In this document: piece after piece, positions 56,662 to 64,000 of the stretch
Numbering within the stretch: the first letter of the stretch is position 1
How the letters are laid out: every line of letters begins with the position of its first letter
From: Candidatus Coatesiibacteriota bacterium
GTDB lineage: Bacteria; JAFGND01
Direction of reading: 5' to 3'
Assembly: GCA_016927185.1 (NCBI GenBank)
Contig: JAFGND010000060.1
Location: 37,231 to 101,230, forward strand
Length of the DNA stretch: 64,000 bases
Translations under genes and position numbers: made by a program
Notes under the pieces: generated by a model
Seen by the model: only the letters and a program-made list of their open reading frames with translations
Databases searched by the model: none
Told to the model about the DNA's origin: nothing

Positions 56662-57624
56662 ATGAAAAAAACAGATATAAAACTGTTTGACCTTTTTTGT
56701 GGAGGAGGAGGTAGTTCCTGGGGGGCATTCATGCTGGGGATAGATCCCATAGCAGCATTAGATAAATGGGATATTGCAGCTTCCACATATAGCTTAAATT
56801 TCAGGAATGCAAAAGTTTTCTGTACTGAAGCAGGGAGTATTTCGCTTAACTACATTGCAAAAGAAATAGGTAGAATTGATCTTCTTATAGCATCTCCTGA
56901 ATGTACAAACCATAGTCTGGCAAGAGGAAATAAACCTCAATGTGAAAGAAGCAAGGAAACAGCATTTGAAGTAATCAGGTTTGCCAGGTTTTTTAAACCA
57001 AGATGGCTGGTGGTAGAGAATGTAGAACAGATGCGAAAATGGAAACGATTTGAAGAATGGAAAAGAGAATTGGAAAAGATTGGTTACAAGATAAAAATAA
57101 ATATACTTGATTCTATTTTTTTTAATGTTCCCCAGACAAGACGCAGACTCTTTATTATTGGAGATTCTGAGGAATTCCCGGAATTTCCCAGTCAGCAAAA
57201 GAAGACTGATATAAAAATAAAAGATATAATAAATTACAGAGAACCAGCAAAAGGCTGGAATTTCACACAATTGGTAACCCCCAATAGATCAGTCAAGACT
57301 TTAAAAAGAGCACAAAAAGCGATTATGGAACTAGGAGATACAAAACCTTTCTTGCTTGTATATTATGGAATGGGAAAAGGATATCTGGATCTAAACCAGC
57401 CTTTCAGGACAATCACAACACATGATAGGTTTGCATATGTGGTTCCAACAGAAAATGGTCATAAAATAAGAATGCTTCAACCTGAAGAACTGGCAAAAGC
57501 TATGGGATTTCCAGATGAACATAGATGGGCAACTATAAACAAGCAGGAAAAAGTGAAAATAATAGGAAATGCTGTCTGTCCTCCTGTAATGAGAAGCGTT
57601 CTTGAGAAATTGATAAATGGATAA
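56662..57624 (+). CDS. drmMII: DrmMII-like C5-cytosine DNA methyltransferase
   Basis: A 320-residue C5-cytosine methyltransferase. Motif I is LFDLFCGGGGSSWGAF at residues 8-23. The catalytic loop reads SPECTNHS with Cys81, so a glutamate replaces the second proline of the usual PPCQ. Motif VI is VVENVEQM, motif VIII QTRRRLFIIG and motif X IGNAVCPPV. The target recognition region is short. It would mark host DNA so that the DISARM-like machinery spares it. It starts 144 bp after the DrmE-like gene and ends 26 bp before drmA. Confidence 0.85.
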   Translation: MKKTDIKLFDLFCGGGGSSWGAFMLGIDPIAALDKWDIAASTYSLNFRNAKVFCTEAGSISLNYIAKEIGRIDLLIASPECTNHSLARGNKPQCERSKETAFEVIRFARFFKPRWLVVENVEQMRKWKRFEEWKRELEKIGYKIKINILDSIFFNVPQTRRRLFIIGDSEEFPEFPSQQKKTDIKIKDIINYREPAKGWNFTQLVTPNRSVKTLKRAQKAIMELGDTKPFLLVYYGMGKGYLDLNQPFRTITTHDRFAYVVPTENGHKIRMLQPEELAKAMGFPDEHRWATINKQEKVKIIGNAVCPPVMRSVLEKLING

Positions 57625-57650
57625 TCAATTATTGAAGGTTAGGTGAATGA

Positions 57651-60600
57651 ATGGAAGATTATGAAGAGTTTCGGAATGGATTGATTGAATCTATTCATGC
57701 TGAAATTATTGGTCCCGAAATCGATCTTGATAAAGACAATAACAGCGCATCAAAATCCCTGAATGAGATTATTGAAGGGGAACCGCTTAAGAAATATATT
57801 GCTGGAATACTTTTTCCCAACAGATCTATATTCAACGAGATAGCCAATAATCAAACTGAAGATGACAATTATGAAGAAGACAGTGACCTCATAACAAATA
57901 GTATTGGGTATAGTTCAGGCAGTAATGACACCCATGACTCAACTAATGATAGTTACTCAGAAGCATACGATGAATCCATAAGAAGGGCAAATGAGTATAA
58001 TCCTTCATCTATAGGAATGTCTTTCCTTTCATCTTTAATTAAAAACGATTTTTTGATTAAACCTTATGCTGCTATTTACAAAAAAATAGATTCAGATGAT
58101 AATTACAGAAATCCCTGGCAAAGAGTTGGATTAAACCTTGAACCAATTCTTTTGAAATCACTTCCTGAGGATAATATTTGTTCATATGAAATTGCTGAAA
58201 ATCTTGAAATGAGAATATTCATAACCAGACGCAATGATAATTTGTTACTTTTCTCTATTATCATGCTTAACAAGAATATTTCAACTTCCAGTTATATAAA
58301 AAGCTCTGAATGCTTCTTTCAGGTAGGTTTTGAAGTTTCCGCTTGTGAAGATGATTACATTTTCGCTGAATATGGAAAAAGCAATTTCAATCAGATATCT
58401 GATTTATGCAATTCAAACAAGAGGGAGGATCTGATACAGGATTTTCTGTATAGAAAGAGGAAAACATTTGCAGTAGGTCATGGTTGTGCAGTAGAAAACG
58501 GAGCAGAAAGGGACGGTTTTACTAATAAACTCAAGACTGTGGTTTTCCCCCAATATAAAGTGCATTTTCTTGAACCTAGAAAAGAAGGGGGAGATGAACT
58601 CAGTATGTATGTGCTTTCTGGTGCAGAAGGAAAAGTATCTCCAGATAGCATAGTGATTCTACTAAAAAAATTAACGGATGATTATGAGAAATGGATTACC
58701 TTTCAGGAAAGTGGATTATCTGGAATGTCTGTTTCAGACAATCTGGTGGCAGGAAAAAACATTATAAATTGTAGGGAATGTCTGGAAAGAATCAAAGACG
58801 GGATTTCTCTATTGAGCAGGAACGAAAAAGTCATGAGGGTATTTATGCTGGCAAATGAAGCTATGTTAATGCAACAATATCATTCTAGAAGAAAGAACCG
58901 TAAAATAAACGATAATTGGGAAGATTTTCCTGTTTCATATGGAACAGACAGTAAAACTGGCAGGTGGTATGCTTTCCAGCTTGCTTTTATATTAATGAAT
59001 CTTCCTTCACTTTTATCTAATCCAGAAGAAAAAAGCAGTTATAATGATTATGTAGATCTTGTCTGGTTTCCAACAGGAGGAGGAAAAACAGAAGCTTATC
59101 TTTGCTTGATTGCTTGTTTCATTTTCTTCAGGCGAATGAATAATAATGAAAACGCAGGTTGTTCAGTTTTGATGCGCTATACATTGAGATTGCTTACTTC
59201 ACAACAATTCCAGAGAGCCAGTTCATTGATTTGTGCTTGCGAAATCATCAGAAGAAATAATCCAGATTTACTTGGTGCTGAACAAATATCAATTGGTTTA
59301 TGGGTTGGTGATTTGACTCCAGGGAAAAGAGGAGAAGCAATTGAAATATTGAATAAAATGAATAAGGAATCAGTTAAAACAAGGAATCCCTTCCTTGTTC
59401 TTAAATGCCCATGGTGTGGAACATCACTTGATGATAAAGAACACTATGGATATATAATACATAAATTTTCAAGCGGAAAAAAGACAGTTATTTTTGTATG
59501 CCAGGAATCCAGATGCCATTTTTCCAGATACAGCGGAGAAAAAGAAAACTCATTACATTTGCCTGTGTATGTAATTGATGAAGACATTTATGATAATCCT
59601 CCATCTTTACTGATCGGGACAGTTGATAAGTTTGCAATGATTGCCTGGAACGAAAATTCTGGAAAGATTTTCGGGAAACATGCTGATAAGAATTATGATC
59701 CTCCAGATTTAATAATCCAGGATGAATTACATCTCATATCTGGCCCACTTGGATCAATTGTTGGTTTATATGAATCTGCAATAGAGCTCTTGTGTTCCTG
59801 GAAAGGAAAAGAACCTAAAATAATTACCTCTACTGCTACAATAAGCAGATCTTCACAACAATGCAAGTCACTGTACGGAAGAGAAGTCTTTGTTTTTCCT
59901 CCACAATGTATAGATATTTCAGATACTTTTTTTGCTTCAGAGAACAAGAAGGATTCTGGAAGAGTTTACATAGGAGTATTCCCCACTAATGCTACAATAC
60001 TTACATCCTTGGTGAGAATCCTTGGAAGATTGTTTCAATCTTGCAAATCTAATCCTATACATGGATTAGCAAATGAACGAGTTAGAGATCCCTACTGGAC
60101 AGTTATTCAATATTTCAATAGTTTGAGAGAGCTGGGACATGCTTTATCTCTTGTGGAAGCAGATATTCCTGAGTATTTAAAAGTGATAAACAAAAGGAGA
60201 CAGAATCTAGGTAATTCATGGCGTTATATAAATAATTATAGAGAACTAACTAGCAGGTGTTCAGCGGATGAAATTCCTGAAATACTGCAAAAACTGGATG
60301 TGTCTTATCCGGAAGATCCAGAAGCAGGGAAGCATCCCCTTGATACACTCCTTGCAACAAACATGATTTCAGTTGGAATTCATATTGACAGATTGGGATG
60401 CATGGTCATTAATGGTCAACCTAAAACCACTTCAGAATATATTCAAGCCAGTAGTAGAGTAGGTCGTTCTTTTCCTGGGCTTGTGCTGACAATACTTAAT
60501 CCAGGAAAACCAAGAGACAGATCACATTATGAAAATTTTATCAAGTATCATTCTGCTTTTTACAGGTATGTTGAGCCAACAAGTGTCACTCCTTTTTCCT

Positions 60601-60980
60601 TGCCAGTATTAGAAAGAGCTCTTCATGCAGTATTTATTATTCTGGTTCGTCACTTTACAGATAAGCATTGTCCTTCTGAAATTGATTTTGATGATGAAAA
60701 GATATCTGAAATAAGTGATTATCTGATAAAAAGATGCAAGAATATTGATCCCAGACATTCAGTATTTTTTGAGAAAAAACTCAAGAAGCTTATAGGAGAC
60801 TGGAAGCAATATAAACCCAAATCATGGGGAGGATTCTCAGCGAATGAAGATAAACCGTTGATGTATCTAGCAGGAGATGATATTTTCAACAACAAAATTG
60901 GATTATGGCCAACTTTAACTTCAATGAGAAATGTTGACAGAGATTGCGAGGGAATGATAATAAAAAAATACGAATCTTGA
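57651..60980 (+). CDS. drmA: DISARM helicase DrmA
   Basis: A 1109-residue protein. The P-loop is FPTGGGKTEAYL near residue 477, the Walker B is IQDELHLISGPLGS near 690, and the C-terminal lobe has TTSEYIQASSRVGRS near 930, the pattern of DrmA, the large helicase-domain core component of DISARM. A CPWCG and CxxxxCHF pair around 585-625 may bind zinc. The N-terminal 450 residues are family-specific. With DrmB it forms the complex that recognises unmodified incoming DNA in characterised DISARM systems. Its stop lies 11 bases before the chosen drmB start. Confidence 0.88.
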   Translation: MEDYEEFRNGLIESIHAEIIGPEIDLDKDNNSASKSLNEIIEGEPLKKYIAGILFPNRSIFNEIANNQTEDDNYEEDSDLITNSIGYSSGSNDTHDSTNDSYSEAYDESIRRANEYNPSSIGMSFLSSLIKNDFLIKPYAAIYKKIDSDDNYRNPWQRVGLNLEPILLKSLPEDNICSYEIAENLEMRIFITRRNDNLLLFSIIMLNKNISTSSYIKSSECFFQVGFEVSACEDDYIFAEYGKSNFNQISDLCNSNKREDLIQDFLYRKRKTFAVGHGCAVENGAERDGFTNKLKTVVFPQYKVHFLEPRKEGGDELSMYVLSGAEGKVSPDSIVILLKKLTDDYEKWITFQESGLSGMSVSDNLVAGKNIINCRECLERIKDGISLLSRNEKVMRVFMLANEAMLMQQYHSRRKNRKINDNWEDFPVSYGTDSKTGRWYAFQLAFILMNLPSLLSNPEEKSSYNDYVDLVWFPTGGGKTEAYLCLIACFIFFRRMNNNENAGCSVLMRYTLRLLTSQQFQRASSLICACEIIRRNNPDLLGAEQISIGLWVGDLTPGKRGEAIEILNKMNKESVKTRNPFLVLKCPWCGTSLDDKEHYGYIIHKFSSGKKTVIFVCQESRCHFSRYSGEKENSLHLPVYVIDEDIYDNPPSLLIGTVDKFAMIAWNENSGKIFGKHADKNYDPPDLIIQDELHLISGPLGSIVGLYESAIELLCSWKGKEPKIITSTATISRSSQQCKSLYGREVFVFPPQCIDISDTFFASENKKDSGRVYIGVFPTNATILTSLVRILGRLFQSCKSNPIHGLANERVRDPYWTVIQYFNSLRELGHALSLVEADIPEYLKVINKRRQNLGNSWRYINNYRELTSRCSADEIPEILQKLDVSYPEDPEAGKHPLDTLLATNMISVGIHIDRLGCMVINGQPKTTSEYIQASSRVGRSFPGLVLTILNPGKPRDRSHYENFIKYHSAFYRYVEPTSVTPFSLPVLERALHAVFIILVRHFTDKHCPSEIDFDDEKISEISDYLIKRCKNIDPRHSVFFEKKLKKLIGDWKQYKPKSWGGFSANEDKPLMYLAGDDIFNNKIGLWPTLTSMRNVDRDCEGMIIKKYES

Positions 60981-60991
60981 AAGGAAATATA

Positions 60992-62824
60992 ATGAATAAG
61001 AAAACAATCAGGAGTTTTCAGGTGATAATGCCATTTGGAATAGGATCAATCATTGATTTCCCTAATGAGAGTCTTATGATGGCAGGTCTTGATGCATGGG
61101 AAGATATGAAAAAATTTCGAATTTATGACCAGCGACTTGCAAATTGGCTGTCAATTGATTATTTCCAGGTTCCCCCATCAAAGTCTTCTAAATTCACGAA
61201 AGATTCTGACCAAAATCATGATTCATATCTTCCATATGTAAGATTCCCGTTGTGGTATTACTGTCCTTACTGTCGCTCAATGAAAAAAGCTGACTGGAAT
61301 GATTCATCCATACCAAGATGTGATAGTAAATATAAAGCGAATCCGAATTCAAGATCATGCTCTTCCCTGAAAGGAAAAAATAGGAGGAGAATGATTCCAA
61401 TAAGATTTATAATTGCATGCGAGAATGGTCATATAGATGATTTTCCATGGATAGAATGGGCTCATAGCATTCCAGGACAGAGTCTTGATAAAACAGAGAT
61501 CTGTGAAAATCCTAATTTAAGATTCATTTCAACAGGAAGTCCTGGACTGGAAGGATTAAAAGTGCAATGTATTAGCTGCCATAAATCAAGATCATTATAT
61601 GGTTCGGCTGGACAAGGAGCATTAATAGGATTGAAATGCAAGGGAAACCGTCCATGGTTAGGTCCTGAAGGAAGAGAAAAATGCATTCCCGAGAAAGAAC
61701 CAATAATGCTTCAAAGAGGAGCTACCAATCTCTATTTCCCTGATGTTGCAACATCTATCCTGATCCCTCCATTCAGTGGCAGCAATTACAGAAGGGAAAT
61801 TGATGATCCTGAAGTCTGGAATAAAATAGTCTCCTGGATAAACGAAGGGAAATGTATAGATGATTTTCTTGATGTATTTTTGCTTAACAAGAATCTTGAT
61901 AAGAATAGAATGAAAGCAATAATAAAAGAGAAAATATCCACGGACATTGGAAAAACTGAAGATGAAGAGGACTATCGTTATAAAGAATACATAGCTCTTC
62001 AAGAAAGTGCTGAGGATATTGAAGATGATTTTCATACTGTAAAACAGGATATGAAAAATTACAAAAGATGGATATCTGATTTTTTTGAAAGCATAGTGCT
62101 TGTAGAAAAAATGTCAGTGACTCATTCTTTAACAGGTTTTTCCAGGATTTTTCCGCCTTCATATGACAAGAAAAATGTTATGGTACTCAGTTTGAAAAAA
62201 AAGAATTGGTTACCAGGGATCAGGATTTACGGGGAAGGATTTTTTCTTAAACTGGATCAAAAAGCAATTGAAACCTGGATAAAAAAAAATTCAAGGAAAC
62301 TATCATCTAGATATTTATCGAAGAGTACTACTCTGAATATAAAAAGTGTAAAAATCAATCCAGAATTTTATCTTTTACATACACTTGCGCACATACTTAT
62401 AAGACAAACCATTTTTGAATGCGGATATGGAACTTCTGCTCTTAGAGAAAGAATTTATTTCAGCAACAAGGAAAACAGGAAAATGAATGGTATATTGGTC
62501 TATACAGCTGCTGGTGATTGTGAGGGTACAATGGGAGGATTAAGTCAACAAGGAAGTCCAGGTTATTTCGAAGATCTACTTGAAAATGCTCTTCGAAAAG
62601 CAATATGGTGTTCAAATGATCCTTTATGCATGGAAAGCAGGGGACAAGGGATCTCTTCCTTAAATCTGGGTGCTTGTTTTGCATGTACATTGCTACCTGA
62701 AACTAGCTGCGAGGAAGGTAACAAATTGCTTGACAGATTTGCCTTAACAGGATCGCTTCAAGAACCTGAATCAGGTTTTTTTGGTAATATAATAAATGAA
62801 TTAATGGCTGGGAATAATTTGTAA
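60992..62824 (+). CDS. drmB: DISARM protein DrmB (DUF1998)
   Basis: A 610-residue protein. The family opening RSFQVIMPFGIGSIIDFP begins a few residues after the ATG, and the C-terminal DUF1998 domain shows HTLAHILIRQ, AAGDCEGTMGGLSQQG and a cysteine cluster ending CFACTLLPETSCE. An N-terminal YYCPYCRS pair may bind zinc. I chose the ATG at 60992 because it has an AAGGA site at the right distance and the conserved part starts there; the frame is open from 60944 inside drmA. It is the DrmA partner in DISARM. Confidence 0.87.
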   Translation: MNKKTIRSFQVIMPFGIGSIIDFPNESLMMAGLDAWEDMKKFRIYDQRLANWLSIDYFQVPPSKSSKFTKDSDQNHDSYLPYVRFPLWYYCPYCRSMKKADWNDSSIPRCDSKYKANPNSRSCSSLKGKNRRRMIPIRFIIACENGHIDDFPWIEWAHSIPGQSLDKTEICENPNLRFISTGSPGLEGLKVQCISCHKSRSLYGSAGQGALIGLKCKGNRPWLGPEGREKCIPEKEPIMLQRGATNLYFPDVATSILIPPFSGSNYRREIDDPEVWNKIVSWINEGKCIDDFLDVFLLNKNLDKNRMKAIIKEKISTDIGKTEDEEDYRYKEYIALQESAEDIEDDFHTVKQDMKNYKRWISDFFESIVLVEKMSVTHSLTGFSRIFPPSYDKKNVMVLSLKKKNWLPGIRIYGEGFFLKLDQKAIETWIKKNSRKLSSRYLSKSTTLNIKSVKINPEFYLLHTLAHILIRQTIFECGYGTSALRERIYFSNKENRKMNGILVYTAAGDCEGTMGGLSQQGSPGYFEDLLENALRKAIWCSNDPLCMESRGQGISSLNLGACFACTLLPETSCEEGNKLLDRFALTGSLQEPESGFFGNIINELMAGNNL

Positions 62825-62884
62825 TTAATGATAATAAAGTAACATTTTTCATAAATATTTATTTAGAAAAAAGACCATAATAAA

Positions 62885-63388
62885 ATGAGAAGAATTTATA
62901 AAGCAGGGCATCGTTCATGGAGTGCGAAAAATGCAAAACTTCCAGGAAAAAACACTGGAGACATAATGTCACCTGATAAAAGAAGTAATGTAATGTCAAA
63001 AATAAAGTGTAAGAATACAAATCCGGAAAGGATCATTTTCTCATTACTTGAGGAAAAGAATCTTATTTTTCAGAAGCACTACAAATATTTACCTGGAAAA
63101 CCAGATATTGTCTTTACTGAAATTAAATTTGCTGTTTTTATTGATGGGGATTTCTGGCATGGCTGGAGATTTCCATTATGGGAACATAAACTTACAGAAA
63201 TATGGAGATTGAAAATTAAGACAAATAGAATACGCGATATGAAAAATCACAGTCAATTAAGAAAATCAGGCTGGAAAGTTCTGAGAATATGGGAACATCA
63301 AATAGAACAATCTCCTGATAAATGCCTGGTCAAAATAATGAAAATACTTGATTATATGAATTCAGCTATTAAGCATAGAAATAAGTGA
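62885..63388 (+). CDS. vsr: Vsr-type DNA mismatch endonuclease, zinc-less
   Basis: A 167-residue member of the very short patch repair endonuclease family. MSPDKRSNVMSKIKCKNT, LPGKPDIVF with the catalytic Asp74, and FIDGDFWHGW at 85-94 are typical, but the zinc-binding cysteines and one histidine of classical Vsr are replaced (HGC reads DGD here). A 27-residue N-terminal extension precedes the usual start, so the ATG at 62966 is an alternative. Vsr normally repairs T:G mismatches from deaminated 5-methylcytosine and so accompanies C5-methyltransferases; here it could instead be the nuclease of the system. It closes the operon. Confidence 0.82.
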   Translation: MRRIYKAGHRSWSAKNAKLPGKNTGDIMSPDKRSNVMSKIKCKNTNPERIIFSLLEEKNLIFQKHYKYLPGKPDIVFTEIKFAVFIDGDFWHGWRFPLWEHKLTEIWRLKIKTNRIRDMKNHSQLRKSGWKVLRIWEHQIEQSPDKCLVKIMKILDYMNSAIKHRNK

Positions 63389-63521
63389 ATTATATGATTT
63401 ATGAAATATATGGTAAATGATTTGTTTCAGAAAACGTAAGACACTTACTTGATAAAGTCAATATCACTATCCAAGATTTAAAACACATAGGAAAAAAGTC
63501 GGATGATTTTCTTAATCCTAT

Positions 63522-63552
63522 CCCATAGACATCATGGATTGAATTATAAAAA
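63522..63552 (+). repeat. Right copy of 31-bp direct repeat flanking the DISARM-like locus
   Basis: Begins CCCATAGACATCATGGA, in the same orientation as the copy at 52209-52239, with three mismatches in 31 bases. It lies 134 bp after the vsr stop codon. Confidence 0.65.
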
Positions 63553-63722
63553 GCCTACATTCTTCCTCATATTCTTGTATTCAGATGATTACAAGAACTA
63601 TACCCCAAATGAGGTATTTTGTAAGTGCTTTACAAACATGGATTTATCTAGCTGTTTATTAATCCAGATAGGAAATCCCTGAATACTTTACAAAACATCA
63701 CCAGAAAAAGCTCCTTGTTGAC

Positions 63723-63780
63723 ACCTCACCCCTAGCCCCTCTCCTTGTAGGAGAGGGGATTCTGGAAGACGGGGTGAGGT
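63723..63780. repeat. GC-rich 58-bp palindromic repeat element
   Basis: Outer arms ACCTCACCCC and GGGGTGAGGT are perfectly inverted, with an inner stem CCCCTCTCC/GGAGAGGGG around a short loop. The element is far richer in GC than its surroundings. It resembles the short hairpin repeats (CCTCACCCC-type) that are scattered through many bacterial genomes, so it is probably a REP/MITE-like element. Confidence 0.65.
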
Positions 63781-64000
63781 TAATATAACTTTCTTACCTG
63801 AATAATTATAAGGAAAACCTTAGATAATGATTTACTGATAAGAGTCTGATTTTAATTATGAATCATAGAATTATATAAAACAGAGATTCTAACTATTCTT
63901 TCCTGATGCATAAAGGAGATATGAATCTCAGTATATAATTATAAAGAAAAGGTCTCAAAAGTTACTACTTTTATATACTTTTGTATACTTTTATGGTAAA

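Larger units (their letters stand above)
63389..64000. other. Gene-free AT-rich end of the window
   Basis: About 610 bases with no convincing gene on either strand. They hold the right direct repeat and a GC-rich palindrome, listed separately. No DrmC-like phospholipase D gene, integrase or transposase is visible before the window ends. Confidence 0.65.

Noticed and set aside
32723-64000. A prophage or integrative element with its own integrase.
   Set aside because: No integrase, phage structural, replication or conjugation gene is seen; only a deleted IS3 element and direct repeats are present.

Overview
The window looks like a chromosomal segment of an uncultured, AT-rich, diderm bacterium. 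LPS-type genes (KdsA, a WaaE-like and a WaaF-like glycosyltransferase), several lipoproteins with clear lipoboxes, a sigma-54 gene, a CheW and a degenerate sensor protein support this. The phylum cannot be fixed from the sequence alone. Arginine is mostly AGA/AGG and the standard genetic code fits throughout.

Region 1 (1 to about 32,500) is ordinary core genome. It holds a PAS sensor, pdxST, rimO with a glycosyltransferase, maf with a sugar-binding lipoprotein, radC, tgt-cheW, a YedF/radical-SAM pair, kdsA-glmM, two tandem lipoproteins (one a seven-repeat WD40 propeller), a seven-gene minus-strand run (lytic transglycosylase, SUMF1 protein, two paralogous HsdR-N-like proteins of which one has lost its active site, a cysteine desulfurase, two small or secreted proteins), and a plus-strand run from an rRNA pseudouridine synthase through rpoN to a heptosyltransferase. 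A near-consensus sigma-54 promoter lies about 1.2 kb upstream of rpoN, in front of a 123-residue protein of unknown function.

Region 2 (about 32,650 to 63,400) is a defence island that starts directly after a tRNA-Asn gene. Its left arm is a tightly coupled minus-strand array: a 1677-residue helicase with a DUF1998-like region and a C-terminal nuclease-like domain, a DrmD-like SNF2 helicase, a DrmMI/PglX-like adenine methyltransferase, and a DUF4268 nuclease. The middle is a scrapyard: a truncated orphan McrC set head to head with a truncated ZorA coiled-coil tail plus intact ZorB, an internally deleted IS3 element, and two related ankyrin-repeat/nuclease proteins, one intact and one frameshifted. 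The right arm is a class 2 DISARM-like operon (DrmE-like, DrmMII-like cytosine methyltransferase, DrmA, DrmB) that ends in a zinc-less Vsr-type nuclease where DrmC might be expected. It is bracketed by a 31-bp imperfect direct repeat about 11.3 kb apart.

The most interesting observation is that two DISARM-like systems of different class sit in one island, and that the left one appears to carry the helicase, DUF1998 and nuclease functions on a single polypeptide while the right one encodes them separately. The last 600 bases hold no gene, but contain the direct repeat and a GC-rich 58-bp palindrome.
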